The notes below the pieces were generated by a model. That model saw only the letters and a list, made by a program, of their open reading frames with translations. It did not search any database and was not told the origin of the DNA. The position numbers and the translations under genes are program-made. This document shows positions 53,601 to 63,141 of a stretch of DNA of 63,417 nt, piece after piece. This DNA is from Alistipes sp. (lineage in GTDB: Bacteria > Bacteroidota > Bacteroidia > Bacteroidales > Rikenellaceae): positions 1 through 63,417 of the forward strand of contig JAFXHE010000018.1 of assembly GCA_017536555.1 (NCBI GenBank), written 5' to 3'. Every line of letters starts with the position of its first letter. Positions within the stretch are counted from its first letter, which is position 1.

Positions 53601-53689
53601 ACACGTCCACGTATCGACGATGTTGTGACCTGCGCAGTTGCACCCACTGCCACGAGTAGCAGTGCGATGCCTAAAAGCAGTCGCTTCAT
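50615..53689 (-). CDS. TonB-dependent receptor, Oar-like
   Basis: 1024-residue outer-membrane receptor. Signal peptide [17 protein letters not shown]; a carboxypeptidase-regulatory-like domain ([21 protein letters not shown]) at 25-110; a plug with [21 protein letters not shown] and [27 protein letters not shown]; then the 22-strand barrel ending in [11 protein letters not shown] with a C-terminal Phe. Long extracellular loops and the [34 protein letters not shown] signature are those of Oar-type receptors rather than SusC. No SusD gene adjoins it. Its ligand is unknown. Confidence 0.93.
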   Translation of the reverse strand: [1024 protein letters not shown]

Positions 53690-53766
53690 GTTTTAGAATT
53701 TAAGAGTGCTATTTATGCACCAGTTAGTGAAATGTCGTCTGCGATGTTTGCCTCTCGCAGCAGGTG

Positions 53767-53798
53767 CAAATGTATAGTAAAAATATCGTTTTGCCAAA
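53767..53798 (-). promoter_or_regulatory. Predicted promoter of the Oar-like receptor
   Basis: On the minus strand TTTG (53798-53795), a 20-base spacer, TACATTTG (53774-53767). Leader about 70 bases. Confidence 0.62.
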
Positions 53799-54049
53799 TG
53801 CAAAGTTAATTTTTTCGCGCTTTTGGCAACAATAATCCACCTAAAGAGGCTATATGACGATAAAATGCAAAAATTATCAACATATTGCATAAATATTTAA
53901 TATATGCAGCCCTGTATAATATCTAATTTTCTGTGGATGTATGTGTTACAAGCCTGTGCATCTCTGTTTTATTGCTCTCCCGCGTGTATAATGTCGTGCG
54001 CCTGCGATTTATGATTGAAGATATTGTTGAAAAAAAAAGATTGGGAAAT

Positions 54050-54080
54050 TTTGTGAATTACGAATATTGGTTTATCTTTG
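54050..54080 (+). promoter_or_regulatory. Predicted promoter of the susC-susD operon
   Basis: TTTG (54050-54053), a 19-base spacer, TATCTTTG (54073-54080). Transcription would start near 54084-54087. The 488-base gap 53690-54177 holds two divergent promoters and a leader hairpin; I saw no regulator gene next to it. Confidence 0.68.
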
Positions 54081-54082
54081 TG

Positions 54083-54127
54083 CATTAACTTTAGGTGGAT
54101 ACGCTGTGTCTTGACCTAAAGTGAATG
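54083..54127 (+). other. 5'-terminal hairpin of the susC mRNA
   Basis: CATTAACTTTAGGT (54083-54096) pairs with ACCTAAAGTGAATG (54114-54127) with one mismatch, enclosing 17 bases. It begins at the predicted transcription start, where it could shield the mRNA 5' end. Confidence 0.5.
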
Positions 54128-54177
54128 CGAAAAACTTTATAACTTTATACAAATTTTTTTATTTAAAACTAATGCTT

Positions 54178-57100
54178 ATGGTTAGAAAAGTTGTACTATC
54201 AATGGTTGCAACTCTGGTCTTGGGCTGCTTCGGCGCTTATGCACAAGGTCAGCGTGTTACCGGTACAGTGACCGATGAGACCGGTAGTCCGGTCATCGGA
54301 GCAGCGGTTGTAGTCGAGGGAACATCTCGCGGTACTACTACCGACGTTGCCGGTTTTTATGAGATCGCAGCTCCTGCTGATGCTAACTTGGTATTCTCGT
54401 ACCTCGGTTTGCAGACAGAGACTGTTGCGGTAGCAGGTCGTACATCAGTAGATGTTGTCCTCAAGTCTGATTCAGAGCAGATCGAGGAGGTCATCGTTCA
54501 GGCGTTCGGTACTGCAAAGAAGGAGGCCTTCACCGGTTCGGCAAAGGTCATCAAGTCGGATGATATCTTGAAGTCTTCGACTACCAACGCTTTGAGCAGC
54601 TTGGAGGGTAAGGTTTCAGGTGTGCAGATGCGTTCTGCATCGGGTCAGCCTGGTTCAGGTAGCCCCTCAATCATCATCCGTGGTTTCAGCTCAATCAACG
54701 CAGGTGTGTCACCTCTTATCGTGTTGGACGGTATGCCCTTCGACGGTAGCATCGGTGACCTTAACCCCGCTGATATCGAGTCAATGACCGTCTTGAAGGA
54801 TGCTGCATCTAACGCACTTTACGGTGCTCGTGGTGCTAACGGTGTGATTATGGTTACTACCAAGCGTGCTACCTCAAATGACGCTATCGTAAACGTAGAC
54901 CTCAAGGTGGGTGTTAACTCACGTGGTGAGCAGGACTACAACTACGTACGCGACCCAGGTCAGCACTATGAGTTGCACTACAAGGCTCTCTACAACAAGT
55001 ATCGTGAGGATGGTATGGAGCACCAGGATGCTCACAAGTTGGCTAACAAGAACCTTACTGGTCCCCAGGCAAACGGTGGTTTGGTTTATAACGTGTTCAA
55101 CGTTCCCGCTGGTCAGTATATGATTGGTTCTAACGGTCGTCTTAACCCCAACGCTACTCTCGGTAACGTTGTTAACTACAGAGGTCAGGACTACTTGCTT
55201 ACTCCCGATAATTGGCAGGATGAGGTTTATGGTACAGGTGTTCGTCAGGAGTACAACGCCAGTGTATCAGGTCGTTCAGACCGCGCTAACTTCTTCGCTT
55301 CGTTTGGTTATTTGAACAACGACGGTATCGTTGACAAGTCTAACTTCGTACGTTACACAGCTCGTTTGAAGGCTGACTTCCAGGCAAAGAAGTGGTTGCG
55401 TTTGGGTGGTAACCTCTCTTACACTAACTATCGTGGTGAGCAGACTCAGGGCGAGGGCTCAACAGGTTCTACAAGCAACATCTTCGCATTTACTTCGCAG
55501 ATTGCGCCTATCTATCCTTTGTACGTACGTGACGGCGAGGGTAACATTATGCGTGACGAGGCTGGTAACATCATTTATGACCACGGTACTGCTACACAGG
55601 CAGGTTCTAACGCTGGTTTGGATCGTCCCTTCCTTGCAGGTTCTAATGCTGTTGCAGCACACTACCTCGATGTAAACAAGTATTCAGGTAACACCTTCAC
55701 TACCTTCGGTTATATTGACATCAACTTCTATAAGGATTTGAAGTTCACTTTCAATGGTAGTGTTTACACTGACAATACAGACTCTACAAATATGACTAAC
55801 GGCTACTATGGTCAGTATGCATCTGCAGGTGGTCAGTTGGGTCGTGGTCAGAGCCAGGCATTCACTTACAACCTCCAGCAGATCCTTAATTATAATAAGG
55901 TATTCGGCGCAAACGAGCAGCATAGCTTGAATGTGATGGTAGGTCACGAGAACTACTACGCTATGTCAACTTCTGTAAGTGGTAACAAGTCTTCTATGTT
56001 CTCTCCCGACAACCTTGAGCTCGGTGGTGCTATCATCACATTGTCAGCAGGTTCAAGCCGTGGTGAGTACAACAATGAGGGTTACTTTGGTCGTGTACAG
56101 TATGACTACGATGGTCGTATCTTCGCATCGGCTTCATATCGTCGTGATGCATCTTCACGCTTCCATCCCGATCACCGTTGGGGTAACTTCTACTCTGCAG
56201 GTATCGCTTGGTTGATCAACCGCGAGAATTGGTTCAACGCTTCTTGGGTTGATATGCTTAAGATTAAGGCATCTTACGGTTCACAGGGTAACGACTCTAT
56301 CAGCTCTTACCTCTATACCGATATGTACGGCTTTACAGAGCAGGATGGTAACATTGCAGCTGTGATGACAGTTAAGGGTAACCCCGATATTACTTGGGAG
56401 ACTAACTCTAACTTCAACGTTGGTGCAGAGTTCGGCTTCTGGGGCAATCGCTTGAGCGGTAACCTCGAGTACTTCTACCGACTCACTTCAGATATGTTGT
56501 CATTCTTCGCAGTTCCTCCTTCAATGGGTTATTCTGGTTACTACGACAACATCGGTGATATGGTTAACCAGGGTGTTGAGTTGGAGTTGAACGGTAACAT
56601 CATCAACAAGCGTAACTTCCGTTGGGATATTAACTTCAATATCACCTACGTAGACAACAAGATTGCACGTTTGGCTGACGAGAACAAGACTATGAAGGTC
56701 TACACAGCTGATGGCTTTGAGCCCGTTTACGGTTACTCATCAGGTAACAACTTCTACGGTGAGGGTCAGCCCCTTTACGCTCTCTATATGCCTAAGTTCG
56801 CTGGTATCGACGATAAGGGTCTTCCTACTTGGTGGCAGGCAAAGTACAAGGTTAATGATGCTGGTACAGCTTACGTAACCGACGAGCAGGGTAACCCCGT
56901 TGTTGAGGAGTGGATCACTACTGGTACTTACGCAGATGCTACACAGGTTGTTCACGGTACTGCACAGCCCGATGTATATGGTGGTTTCGGTACTAACTTC
57001 AGCTTCTACGGCTTCGACTTGTCTTTGAACTTCGTATACCAGATTGGTGGTGAGATTTATGATGGCTCTTACGCTTCAGCTTTGGCATCTCCTACATCAG

Positions 57101-57483
57101 ATAACATCGGTCGTGCTTACCACGCTGATTTGTATGATGCTTGGTATAACTATAAGTGGGCTGATGAGAATAGCAAGAAGGTTAACAATGTTATTCCTCG
57201 TTTCCAGTATGGCGATAAGTACAATAACTCAAGCTCTGATCAGTACATTACTGATGCCAGCTTCTTGAGCTTGCAGAACATTAACTTCGGTTATACTCTG
57301 CCCCAGCACATTACCCAGAAGTTTGGTGTATCACGTCTGCGCGTATACCTCGCTTGCGAGAATGTATGGTTGTGGTCACAGCGTCAGGGTCTCGATCCTC
57401 GTAGCTCATTCACTGGTAATGCAGCAGCTGCTAACTACTCTCCCGTTCGTACCATCTCTGGTGGTTTGAATGTAACATTCTAA
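54178..57483 (+). CDS. SusC/RagA-family TonB-linked outer-membrane transporter
   Basis: 1101 residues from the ATG at 54178 (ATG 54172 also possible). Signal peptide VVLSMVATLVLGCFGAYAQ; a regulatory beta domain VTGTVTDETGSPVIGAAVVVEGT; the plug with IIIRGFSSINAGVSPLIVLDGMPFDG and SMTVLKDAASNALYGARGANGVIMVTTK; then a large barrel ending SGGLNVTF. Together with the SusD-like lid encoded 33 bases on, it forms a lidded importer for an oligosaccharide or peptide. Heavy use of GGTGGT/AAC-type codons suggests strong expression. Confidence 0.95.
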   Translation: MVRKVVLSMVATLVLGCFGAYAQGQRVTGTVTDETGSPVIGAAVVVEGTSRGTTTDVAGFYEIAAPADANLVFSYLGLQTETVAVAGRTSVDVVLKSDSEQIEEVIVQAFGTAKKEAFTGSAKVIKSDDILKSSTTNALSSLEGKVSGVQMRSASGQPGSGSPSIIIRGFSSINAGVSPLIVLDGMPFDGSIGDLNPADIESMTVLKDAASNALYGARGANGVIMVTTKRATSNDAIVNVDLKVGVNSRGEQDYNYVRDPGQHYELHYKALYNKYREDGMEHQDAHKLANKNLTGPQANGGLVYNVFNVPAGQYMIGSNGRLNPNATLGNVVNYRGQDYLLTPDNWQDEVYGTGVRQEYNASVSGRSDRANFFASFGYLNNDGIVDKSNFVRYTARLKADFQAKKWLRLGGNLSYTNYRGEQTQGEGSTGSTSNIFAFTSQIAPIYPLYVRDGEGNIMRDEAGNIIYDHGTATQAGSNAGLDRPFLAGSNAVAAHYLDVNKYSGNTFTTFGYIDINFYKDLKFTFNGSVYTDNTDSTNMTNGYYGQYASAGGQLGRGQSQAFTYNLQQILNYNKVFGANEQHSLNVMVGHENYYAMSTSVSGNKSSMFSPDNLELGGAIITLSAGSSRGEYNNEGYFGRVQYDYDGRIFASASYRRDASSRFHPDHRWGNFYSAGIAWLINRENWFNASWVDMLKIKASYGSQGNDSISSYLYTDMYGFTEQDGNIAAVMTVKGNPDITWETNSNFNVGAEFGFWGNRLSGNLEYFYRLTSDMLSFFAVPPSMGYSGYYDNIGDMVNQGVELELNGNIINKRNFRWDINFNITYVDNKIARLADENKTMKVYTADGFEPVYGYSSGNNFYGEGQPLYALYMPKFAGIDDKGLPTWWQAKYKVNDAGTAYVTDEQGNPVVEEWITTGTYADATQVVHGTAQPDVYGGFGTNFSFYGFDLSLNFVYQIGGEIYDGSYASALASPTSDNIGRAYHADLYDAWYNYKWADENSKKVNNVIPRFQYGDKYNNSSSDQYITDASFLSLQNINFGYTLPQHITQKFGVSRLRVYLACENVWLWSQRQGLDPRSSFTGNAAAANYSPVRTISGGLNVTF

Positions 57484-57516
57484 ACGTGTAACCCTTAAAG
57501 ATTAGGAGAAAAAGAT

Positions 57517-59103
57517 ATGAAAAATATATTTAAATTTGCGTTTACGCTTGGTCTTGTTGCCTCTCTTGCGGTGGGTTGTATCAAGGAGACCTTCCCGCAG
57601 GGTGGATCGGCAACTAACGATCAGTTCCAGGGTAACAACCAGGCCTTTGAGTCACTTGTGCGTGGTATCCCTGGCTATTTGATGACGCCTACTACTCACG
57701 CTGGTCAGCACTATGAGCTCGGTTATCCTGCAATGGTAACTATTCGTGAGATGCTCTCTAACGATGTTGCTATCAACAATATCGGTTACGAGTGGTTTGG
57801 TGCTTGGCACGAGAACACCTATCAGGGTGAGAACTACATCTATGGTCAGTACATCTGGAACTTCTATTCAGAGTGCGTGATGAATGCCAATAAGGTTATT
57901 GCTTTCGATAGCGAGGAGAATAACTCTGTTATTCGCAATATGATTGGTAGCGCGTATGCATTCCGTGCATTGTTCTGGTTGGATATGGGTCAGATGTATG
58001 AGTTTAAGGCAAACAACTACACCAGCAAGCCTATTGTTGAGGGTTTGACTATTCCTCATATGCACGAGAATCTTACCGAGGATGAGGCTCGTAACAACCC
58101 ACGTTTGCCCAAGGCAGAGTTGGTTGAGCTTATTCGTGCCGACCTTAATAAGGCTATCGAGTACACTCACGGTCAGGAGCGTATGGGTATCCAGTTCCCC
58201 GATGAGGCTGTAGCTTATGGTTTGCTCGCACGTTTGGAGATGTGGAATGAGGACTACGAGGCTGCGAAGGCTGCTGCACAGAAGGCTATCGAGCTTTCAG
58301 GCTGTACTCCTTTGACCGAGGCACAGTGGACAAGCACATCAACAGGTTTCAACGATGTTGCAAGCCAGAACTCTTGGATGTTGGCAATGACTCTTACAGA
58401 CGAGAGCCCTGCTGTTAAGACTGGTATCTTGAACCACGCTTCTTGGTTCTGTTCAGAGACCTACTTCGGTTACTGCGGTGCTGGTGCTTACCGTATGGCA
58501 GATGCTAACTTCTACTCAATGATTAGCGACAAGGACTTCCGTAAGAAGTCTTGGAAGGCTCCCGAGGGCTCAAAGCTTGATGTTCCTATGATTCCTAAGG
58601 GTACATACTACGATCCCTCTGTAATGCCCGAGTTGGCTGGTATCAAGTTCCGTCCCGCAAACGGTAACACCGATGACTACTTGGTAGGTGCTGTTTCTGA
58701 CTTCCCCTTGATGCGCGTTGAGGAGATGTACTTCATCATCGCTGAGTGTGACGCTCGTAACGGTGATCCTTCATCACTCTATGACTTTATGACTACCTAC
58801 CGTAACCCCTCTTACAACATCTTCTACGAGGGTGAGGAGTTGGTATCAGAGGTATTGTTCCAGAAGCGTGTTGAGTTCTGGATGGAGGGTATCGTATTCT
58901 TCGACTACAAGCGTTGCCCCGAGTATGTAGAGATCTACCGTGGTTATCCTGGTACAAACCACTATCCCGATTGTCAGTACAATGTTGACGGCTTGGCTCC
59001 TTGGATGAACATCTGCTTCGTTATGACAGTGACCAACCAGAACCCCGCCTTGATCAACAATCCTGATCCTTCGCAGACAGTTCCTTACTGGGATGGTAAC
59101 TAA
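57517..59103 (+). CDS. SusD/RagB-family surface lipoprotein
   Basis: 528 residues. Lipobox VASLAVGCIKE (Cys21). Helical TPR-like units of SusD are visible (SAYAFRALFWLDMGQMYEF; AKAAAQKAIELSG), and the FPLMRVEEMYFIIAECDARNG segment and RVEFWMEGIVFFDYKR are hallmarks of the family. It acts as the extracellular lid and substrate binder for the SusC-like barrel. Confidence 0.94.
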   Translation: MKNIFKFAFTLGLVASLAVGCIKETFPQGGSATNDQFQGNNQAFESLVRGIPGYLMTPTTHAGQHYELGYPAMVTIREMLSNDVAINNIGYEWFGAWHENTYQGENYIYGQYIWNFYSECVMNANKVIAFDSEENNSVIRNMIGSAYAFRALFWLDMGQMYEFKANNYTSKPIVEGLTIPHMHENLTEDEARNNPRLPKAELVELIRADLNKAIEYTHGQERMGIQFPDEAVAYGLLARLEMWNEDYEAAKAAAQKAIELSGCTPLTEAQWTSTSTGFNDVASQNSWMLAMTLTDESPAVKTGILNHASWFCSETYFGYCGAGAYRMADANFYSMISDKDFRKKSWKAPEGSKLDVPMIPKGTYYDPSVMPELAGIKFRPANGNTDDYLVGAVSDFPLMRVEEMYFIIAECDARNGDPSSLYDFMTTYRNPSYNIFYEGEELVSEVLFQKRVEFWMEGIVFFDYKRCPEYVEIYRGYPGTNHYPDCQYNVDGLAPWMNICFVMTVTNQNPALINNPDPSQTVPYWDGN

Positions 59104-59129
59104 TGTGTTAACAGAAAAAGTGTATTAAC

Positions 59130-60800
59130 ATGAAAGCATTTAAGAAATTTTTATATATGGTAACAGCGGTGGCAGCATTCCTTGCCACCGGCTGTACCGA
59201 GCAGATCGAGCCAGAACCCGCTCCCGAGCTTGTAGGTCAGCAGGTCTATTTCGAGAACAATCAGAAGACCTCTTGGTTGATTGGTCGTAGCGACGATATC
59301 AAGACCGAGGGTGGTAAGAGCTATGTTGAGATTCCTGTTTACCGTTTGACCGATGCTGATGCTTACACTGTTGAGTATCGTTTCGAGGCAGAGAGTGGTA
59401 TTGAGGAGCCCGCAGCTCCCAAGTTTGCAGCAGGTGAGAAGGCTACCAAGTTCGTTGTTTACTTCGACGAGTCTGTTTTCTCTTATGGTGTAACAAAGAC
59501 TTTCTCTATTCAGCTCAGCCAGAACTTGTCAGAGTATGGTGATTCAGAGTTCACATTCTCTATCACTATGCCCGAGCCTTGGGTTGAGATGGGTACAGGT
59601 CTCTATGTCGATGACTTTATGTCTGCTCTGTTGGATACTCCCGCAGGTCTTATGGCTTACGTAGAGTTTGAGCAGCACGCAGAGAACCCCAATCGTATCC
59701 GCGTTGTTGAGCCTTTCGGTGCTGACACAATGTTCCAGATGATTGGTGGCGTTCCTGGTTACTTCATCTATGGTGAGGAGCCCAGCTACCTTGAGTTCGA
59801 TATCACTAATCCTGATAACGTATTGCTCTCTTCTAACCCTGTGCCCATAGGTTTCCAGATTAACTTCTCTGATGTTGGTGCTTTGGATGCATATCTTATC
59901 ATCACCACTTCGGATGATGCTGGTACTTACTCTGCACCTATCACTCTTAAGGATGGCGTTATCCGCTTCCCGACTAACGATCAGGTAATCCTTGGTTACT
60001 TCGTTGATGGTGAGCTTGGTGGTTGGTATGCTAACTCTACTGGTGCGATGGCTTACGCTCTTCCTGGTGTTGAGCTTGCTGACTACTCAATCAACGTTAC
60101 TTACGCTGGTATGCGCGTTCCTTCTGATAACTCTGCTACTTATGCAATCTTCGACTTCGAGTTGGGTGCAGATGTAGAGAAGTATCGTTTCGCAATCGTT
60201 CCCGAGAACGTATCTGCTGACTATGCGGCAGTTGTTGAGGGTATCGTTGCTGGTACTTTGGAGGGTGTTGTTGAGTTGGATTCTACAGAGTTGCAGTATG
60301 AGGTAGCTCTTGAGACAGGTTCATACACTATCGTGGCTGTTCCTTATGCAGGTGGCGAGGCTTCAATTGGCGATGCTACAGCTACATTCTTCTACTTCCC
60401 TGGCTCTAACGGTGGTGCAGAGGTTCCTGAGGTTGAGATTGGTCTTATGGTTGATAGCTTGGCTAATATTATGCAGAATCCTGACTATGAAGCACAGTAT
60501 CCTGCCAACCAGTATGTTGCTATTGGCCTGTTCTTCGATCCTACCCTCATCTCTGGTATGCGTATCTATATCGGTGATGTAGAGGTGATTCACGCAGCAG
60601 TAGAGGCTGAGGAGATTACTTACAAGCAGCTCGTAGACGAGTATGGTAACGATGTTACCTCTTGGGTACGTGACTATAATAATGGTAATGTTCGTATTCT
60701 CCAGATGAATCCTGGCGCTAACCTCTGTATTATATTCGCATTCGATACTATCTACGGTAAGACTCAGTACTATCACTACGATTACCAGATGCCTGCTTAA
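59130..60800 (+). CDS. Third lipoprotein of the susCD operon, function unknown
   Basis: 556 residues. Lipobox AAFLATGCTEQ (Cys22). Three or so beta-sandwich modules: YRLTDADAYTVEYRFEAESG...FVVYFDESVFSYGVTKTFSIQLSQN (about 70-150) resembles a Calx-beta-like or DUF1735-like module, and two later stretches have fibronectin-like patterns. Genes in this position usually encode surface glycan- or ligand-binding proteins of the SusE/SusF type, and I infer a similar role. It is followed by a UUCG-loop terminator. Confidence 0.8.
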   Translation: MKAFKKFLYMVTAVAAFLATGCTEQIEPEPAPELVGQQVYFENNQKTSWLIGRSDDIKTEGGKSYVEIPVYRLTDADAYTVEYRFEAESGIEEPAAPKFAAGEKATKFVVYFDESVFSYGVTKTFSIQLSQNLSEYGDSEFTFSITMPEPWVEMGTGLYVDDFMSALLDTPAGLMAYVEFEQHAENPNRIRVVEPFGADTMFQMIGGVPGYFIYGEEPSYLEFDITNPDNVLLSSNPVPIGFQINFSDVGALDAYLIITTSDDAGTYSAPITLKDGVIRFPTNDQVILGYFVDGELGGWYANSTGAMAYALPGVELADYSINVTYAGMRVPSDNSATYAIFDFELGADVEKYRFAIVPENVSADYAAVVEGIVAGTLEGVVELDSTELQYEVALETGSYTIVAVPYAGGEASIGDATATFFYFPGSNGGAEVPEVEIGLMVDSLANIMQNPDYEAQYPANQYVAIGLFFDPTLISGMRIYIGDVEVIHAAVEAEEITYKQLVDEYGNDVTSWVRDYNNGNVRILQMNPGANLCIIFAFDTIYGKTQYYHYDYQMPA

Positions 60801-60858
60801 TTTAGCAGTGTAATTCTAATGAGCAAATATCGCTAATTAGGCGAGTTTGCTGAATATG

Positions 60859-60891
60859 GTGGTCTATCCTTCGGGGTAGACCACTTTTTTG
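60859..60891 (+). terminator. Terminator of the susCD operon, UUCG tetraloop
   Basis: GTGGTCTATCC (60859-60869) pairs with GGGTAGACCAC (60874-60884), loop TTCG, then TTTTTT. The gap 60801-61129 otherwise holds a G/T-rich stretch with no clear feature. Confidence 0.93.
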
Positions 60892-61059
60892 TTGGCTGGG
60901 CTTGTGTGCGCTGCAATAAGTAGAGCGGTTGGACTATGGCTGGCGTATATGTTGGTGTATATGGTAGTCATATTGGTAGTTGTTGCGGTAGCGGTGGTTA
61001 TTACGGGGTGTTTTTTATGCATATATGCAATTTTGTAAGTCGAAACTTTCACAATTAAA

Positions 61060-61067
61060 TAAATTTG
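61060..61067 (+). promoter_or_regulatory. Possible -7 box of the subtilisin-like gene
   Basis: TAAATTTG (61060-61067); the nearest TTTG (61032-61035) is 24 bases upstream, longer than usual. Weak candidate. Confidence 0.35.
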
Positions 61068-61129
61068 TGTACTTTTACACTTTGGAATAGTGTTTTATCG
61101 TAACTGCGAAACTATTAATATCTAAAACT

Positions 61130-63112
61130 ATGAATAAAGCTAAACACCTTTTGTTTGTTTTGGCAGCTATCTTCGCGGTATCGTGCGTTAGCGACCCCGC
61201 AGAGCAGACAGCACCTACGCTCGATGCTCTTGTTGCCAAGAAGATTGTAAACACCTCGGTAGATGCTCACGCTGGCGAGCTTATCCTCTGCGTAGACACC
61301 GAGACTGCCGATTTGCTGTTGCGTGGCGAGGCTGTTACACGCTCGGGTGCTACCGAGCTTGATATGGCACTTGCCGAGATTGGCGCAAGCAATATTGAGC
61401 CAGTATTCAATATGCAGGCTGACCCCGAGCGCGCTCGTGAGTATGGCTTGCATCAGTGGTTTGTTGTGAAGTACGACGGCGACCTTAAGCTCGAGACAGC
61501 TGCGGCTACCGTTGCCAAGGTTGCAAGCGTTGAGGGTGTGCAGTACAACACTGCCATCACAAAGCCCCACGTTGAGGCTGTGGAGGTTGACCCTGCTGTA
61601 GTGGCTGTTACACGTGCCGAGAAGAGCGACTTCAACGACCCGTTGCTCGATATGCAGTGGCACTATAACAACACGGGTAACACCTCTATATATCCCACAG
61701 CGTTGGAGGGTGCCGATATCAACCTATTCCCCGCGTGGAAGCTCACAACGGGTCGCCGCGATATTATTGTGGCTGTTGTTGACGAGGGTGTAGACTACGA
61801 CCACGCAGACCTCGCAGCAAATATGTGGGTTAACGAGAAGGAGCTAAATGGCGAGGATGGCGTTGACGACGACGGCAACGGCTTCAAGGATGATATCTAT
61901 GGCCACAACTTCGTTACAAACGGCTCTGTGACAAGCTCACGTCCCAATGACGATGGTCACGGCACACACGTTGCAGGTACTGTTGCTGCTGTCAACAACA
62001 ACGGACTTGGTGTTGCAGGTGTTGCAGGCGGCTCGGGCAACGGCGACGGCGTACGTATTATGTCGTGCCAGATATTCTCGAATAGCCAGGAGGGTGGTGT
62101 GTCAGCTACGGCGCGCGCTATTCAGTATGCTGCCGACAATGGTGCCTCTGTGCTACAGTGCTCTTGGGGCTTCCCCGCACAGTCGACAGGTCTTGCTAAC
62201 GACAACAACTTCGAGAGTGGAAATACCATCGTTGAGTACAAGGCTATTCAGTACTTTATAGAGAAGAAGAACTGCGATGCTTTGGAGGGTGGTATTGTGA
62301 TATTTGCAGCAGGTAATGACGGCAAGAATCAGGCAGGTTACCCCGCAGCATATAACGACTATATAGCTGTTACGGGTATTGCTCCCGATGGTAAGCCTGG
62401 CTATTATACAAACTATGACCGTGGCTGTAACATTGCAGCCCCAGGTGGCGAGCAGCTACACACAACAAATACTGGTATGGTCTACTCGCTTGGTCGTGAC
62501 GACAAGTATGCCTATATGCAGGGTACATCTATGGCTTGTCCTCACGTATCTGGTATTGCAGCTCTCGGCTTGTCGTATGCACTCGACTTGGGCAAGACAT
62601 TTACCGTGGACGAGTTTAAGACTATCTTGCTCACCTCTGTAAATGAGATTGACTCGCGCCTCACTGGCTTGCGCGATAGCCCCACAGGCACCGCTATGAA
62701 CCTTAACAACTATCGTGGTAAGATGGGTACAGGTGTTATCGACGCATATCGCGTGTTGATGTCTATACGTGGTACTACCTGTGTGGCTGTGCCTCTCAAC
62801 GAGGAGTTTGTGCTCGATGCTAACAAGTATCTCGGTGACGGTAAGGTCGACTTGCGTGTCGTTAAGAATGGTCTTATCATCAGCGATGAGGTACGCGAGG
62901 AGCTTGGCATCGAGGGCGATGTTGTCTACAACGATAAGGATCGCACCTTTAGCATAACTTGTACAAAGCCTGGTAGCGGCATTGTCACTGTGCAGCTTAT
63001 CGCTGGTGGTATCTCGCAGGGCGGCGGTCTGAATATCGGCGGTATGCTTATCGAGAAGGAGTTGGCACTCATCGTGCGTCCTGGCACAACCGAGGCAGGT
63101 GGCTGGTTGTAA
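61130..63112 (+). CDS. Subtilisin-like (S8) serine protease, lipoprotein
   Basis: 660 residues. Lipobox AIFAVSCVSD (Cys19), so it should be membrane-anchored and possibly surface exposed. A propeptide-like region at about 35-150 (ELILCVDTETADLL...GLHQWFVVKYDG) is followed by the catalytic domain with Asp218 (AVVDEGVDYDH), His277 (DDGHGTHVAG), the oxyanion Asn396 (FAAGNDG) and Ser467 (GTSMACPHVSG). A C-terminal beta-domain (from about 560) ends in a Gly-rich stretch. It lies 330 bases after the susCD operon on the same strand, with a lipocalin-like gene next. Confidence 0.93.
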   Translation: MNKAKHLLFVLAAIFAVSCVSDPAEQTAPTLDALVAKKIVNTSVDAHAGELILCVDTETADLLLRGEAVTRSGATELDMALAEIGASNIEPVFNMQADPERAREYGLHQWFVVKYDGDLKLETAAATVAKVASVEGVQYNTAITKPHVEAVEVDPAVVAVTRAEKSDFNDPLLDMQWHYNNTGNTSIYPTALEGADINLFPAWKLTTGRRDIIVAVVDEGVDYDHADLAANMWVNEKELNGEDGVDDDGNGFKDDIYGHNFVTNGSVTSSRPNDDGHGTHVAGTVAAVNNNGLGVAGVAGGSGNGDGVRIMSCQIFSNSQEGGVSATARAIQYAADNGASVLQCSWGFPAQSTGLANDNNFESGNTIVEYKAIQYFIEKKNCDALEGGIVIFAAGNDGKNQAGYPAAYNDYIAVTGIAPDGKPGYYTNYDRGCNIAAPGGEQLHTTNTGMVYSLGRDDKYAYMQGTSMACPHVSGIAALGLSYALDLGKTFTVDEFKTILLTSVNEIDSRLTGLRDSPTGTAMNLNNYRGKMGTGVIDAYRVLMSIRGTTCVAVPLNEEFVLDANKYLGDGKVDLRVVKNGLIISDEVREELGIEGDVVYNDKDRTFSITCTKPGSGIVTVQLIAGGISQGGGLNIGGMLIEKELALIVRPGTTEAGGWL

Positions 63113-63141
63113 TAGTATTAACCATAAAACGAAGAAATAGT

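Noticed and set aside
60864-61052. 62-codon minus-strand frame and G/T-rich stretch after the susCD operon
   Set aside because: It overlaps the terminator, is low in complexity and has no recognisable domain.
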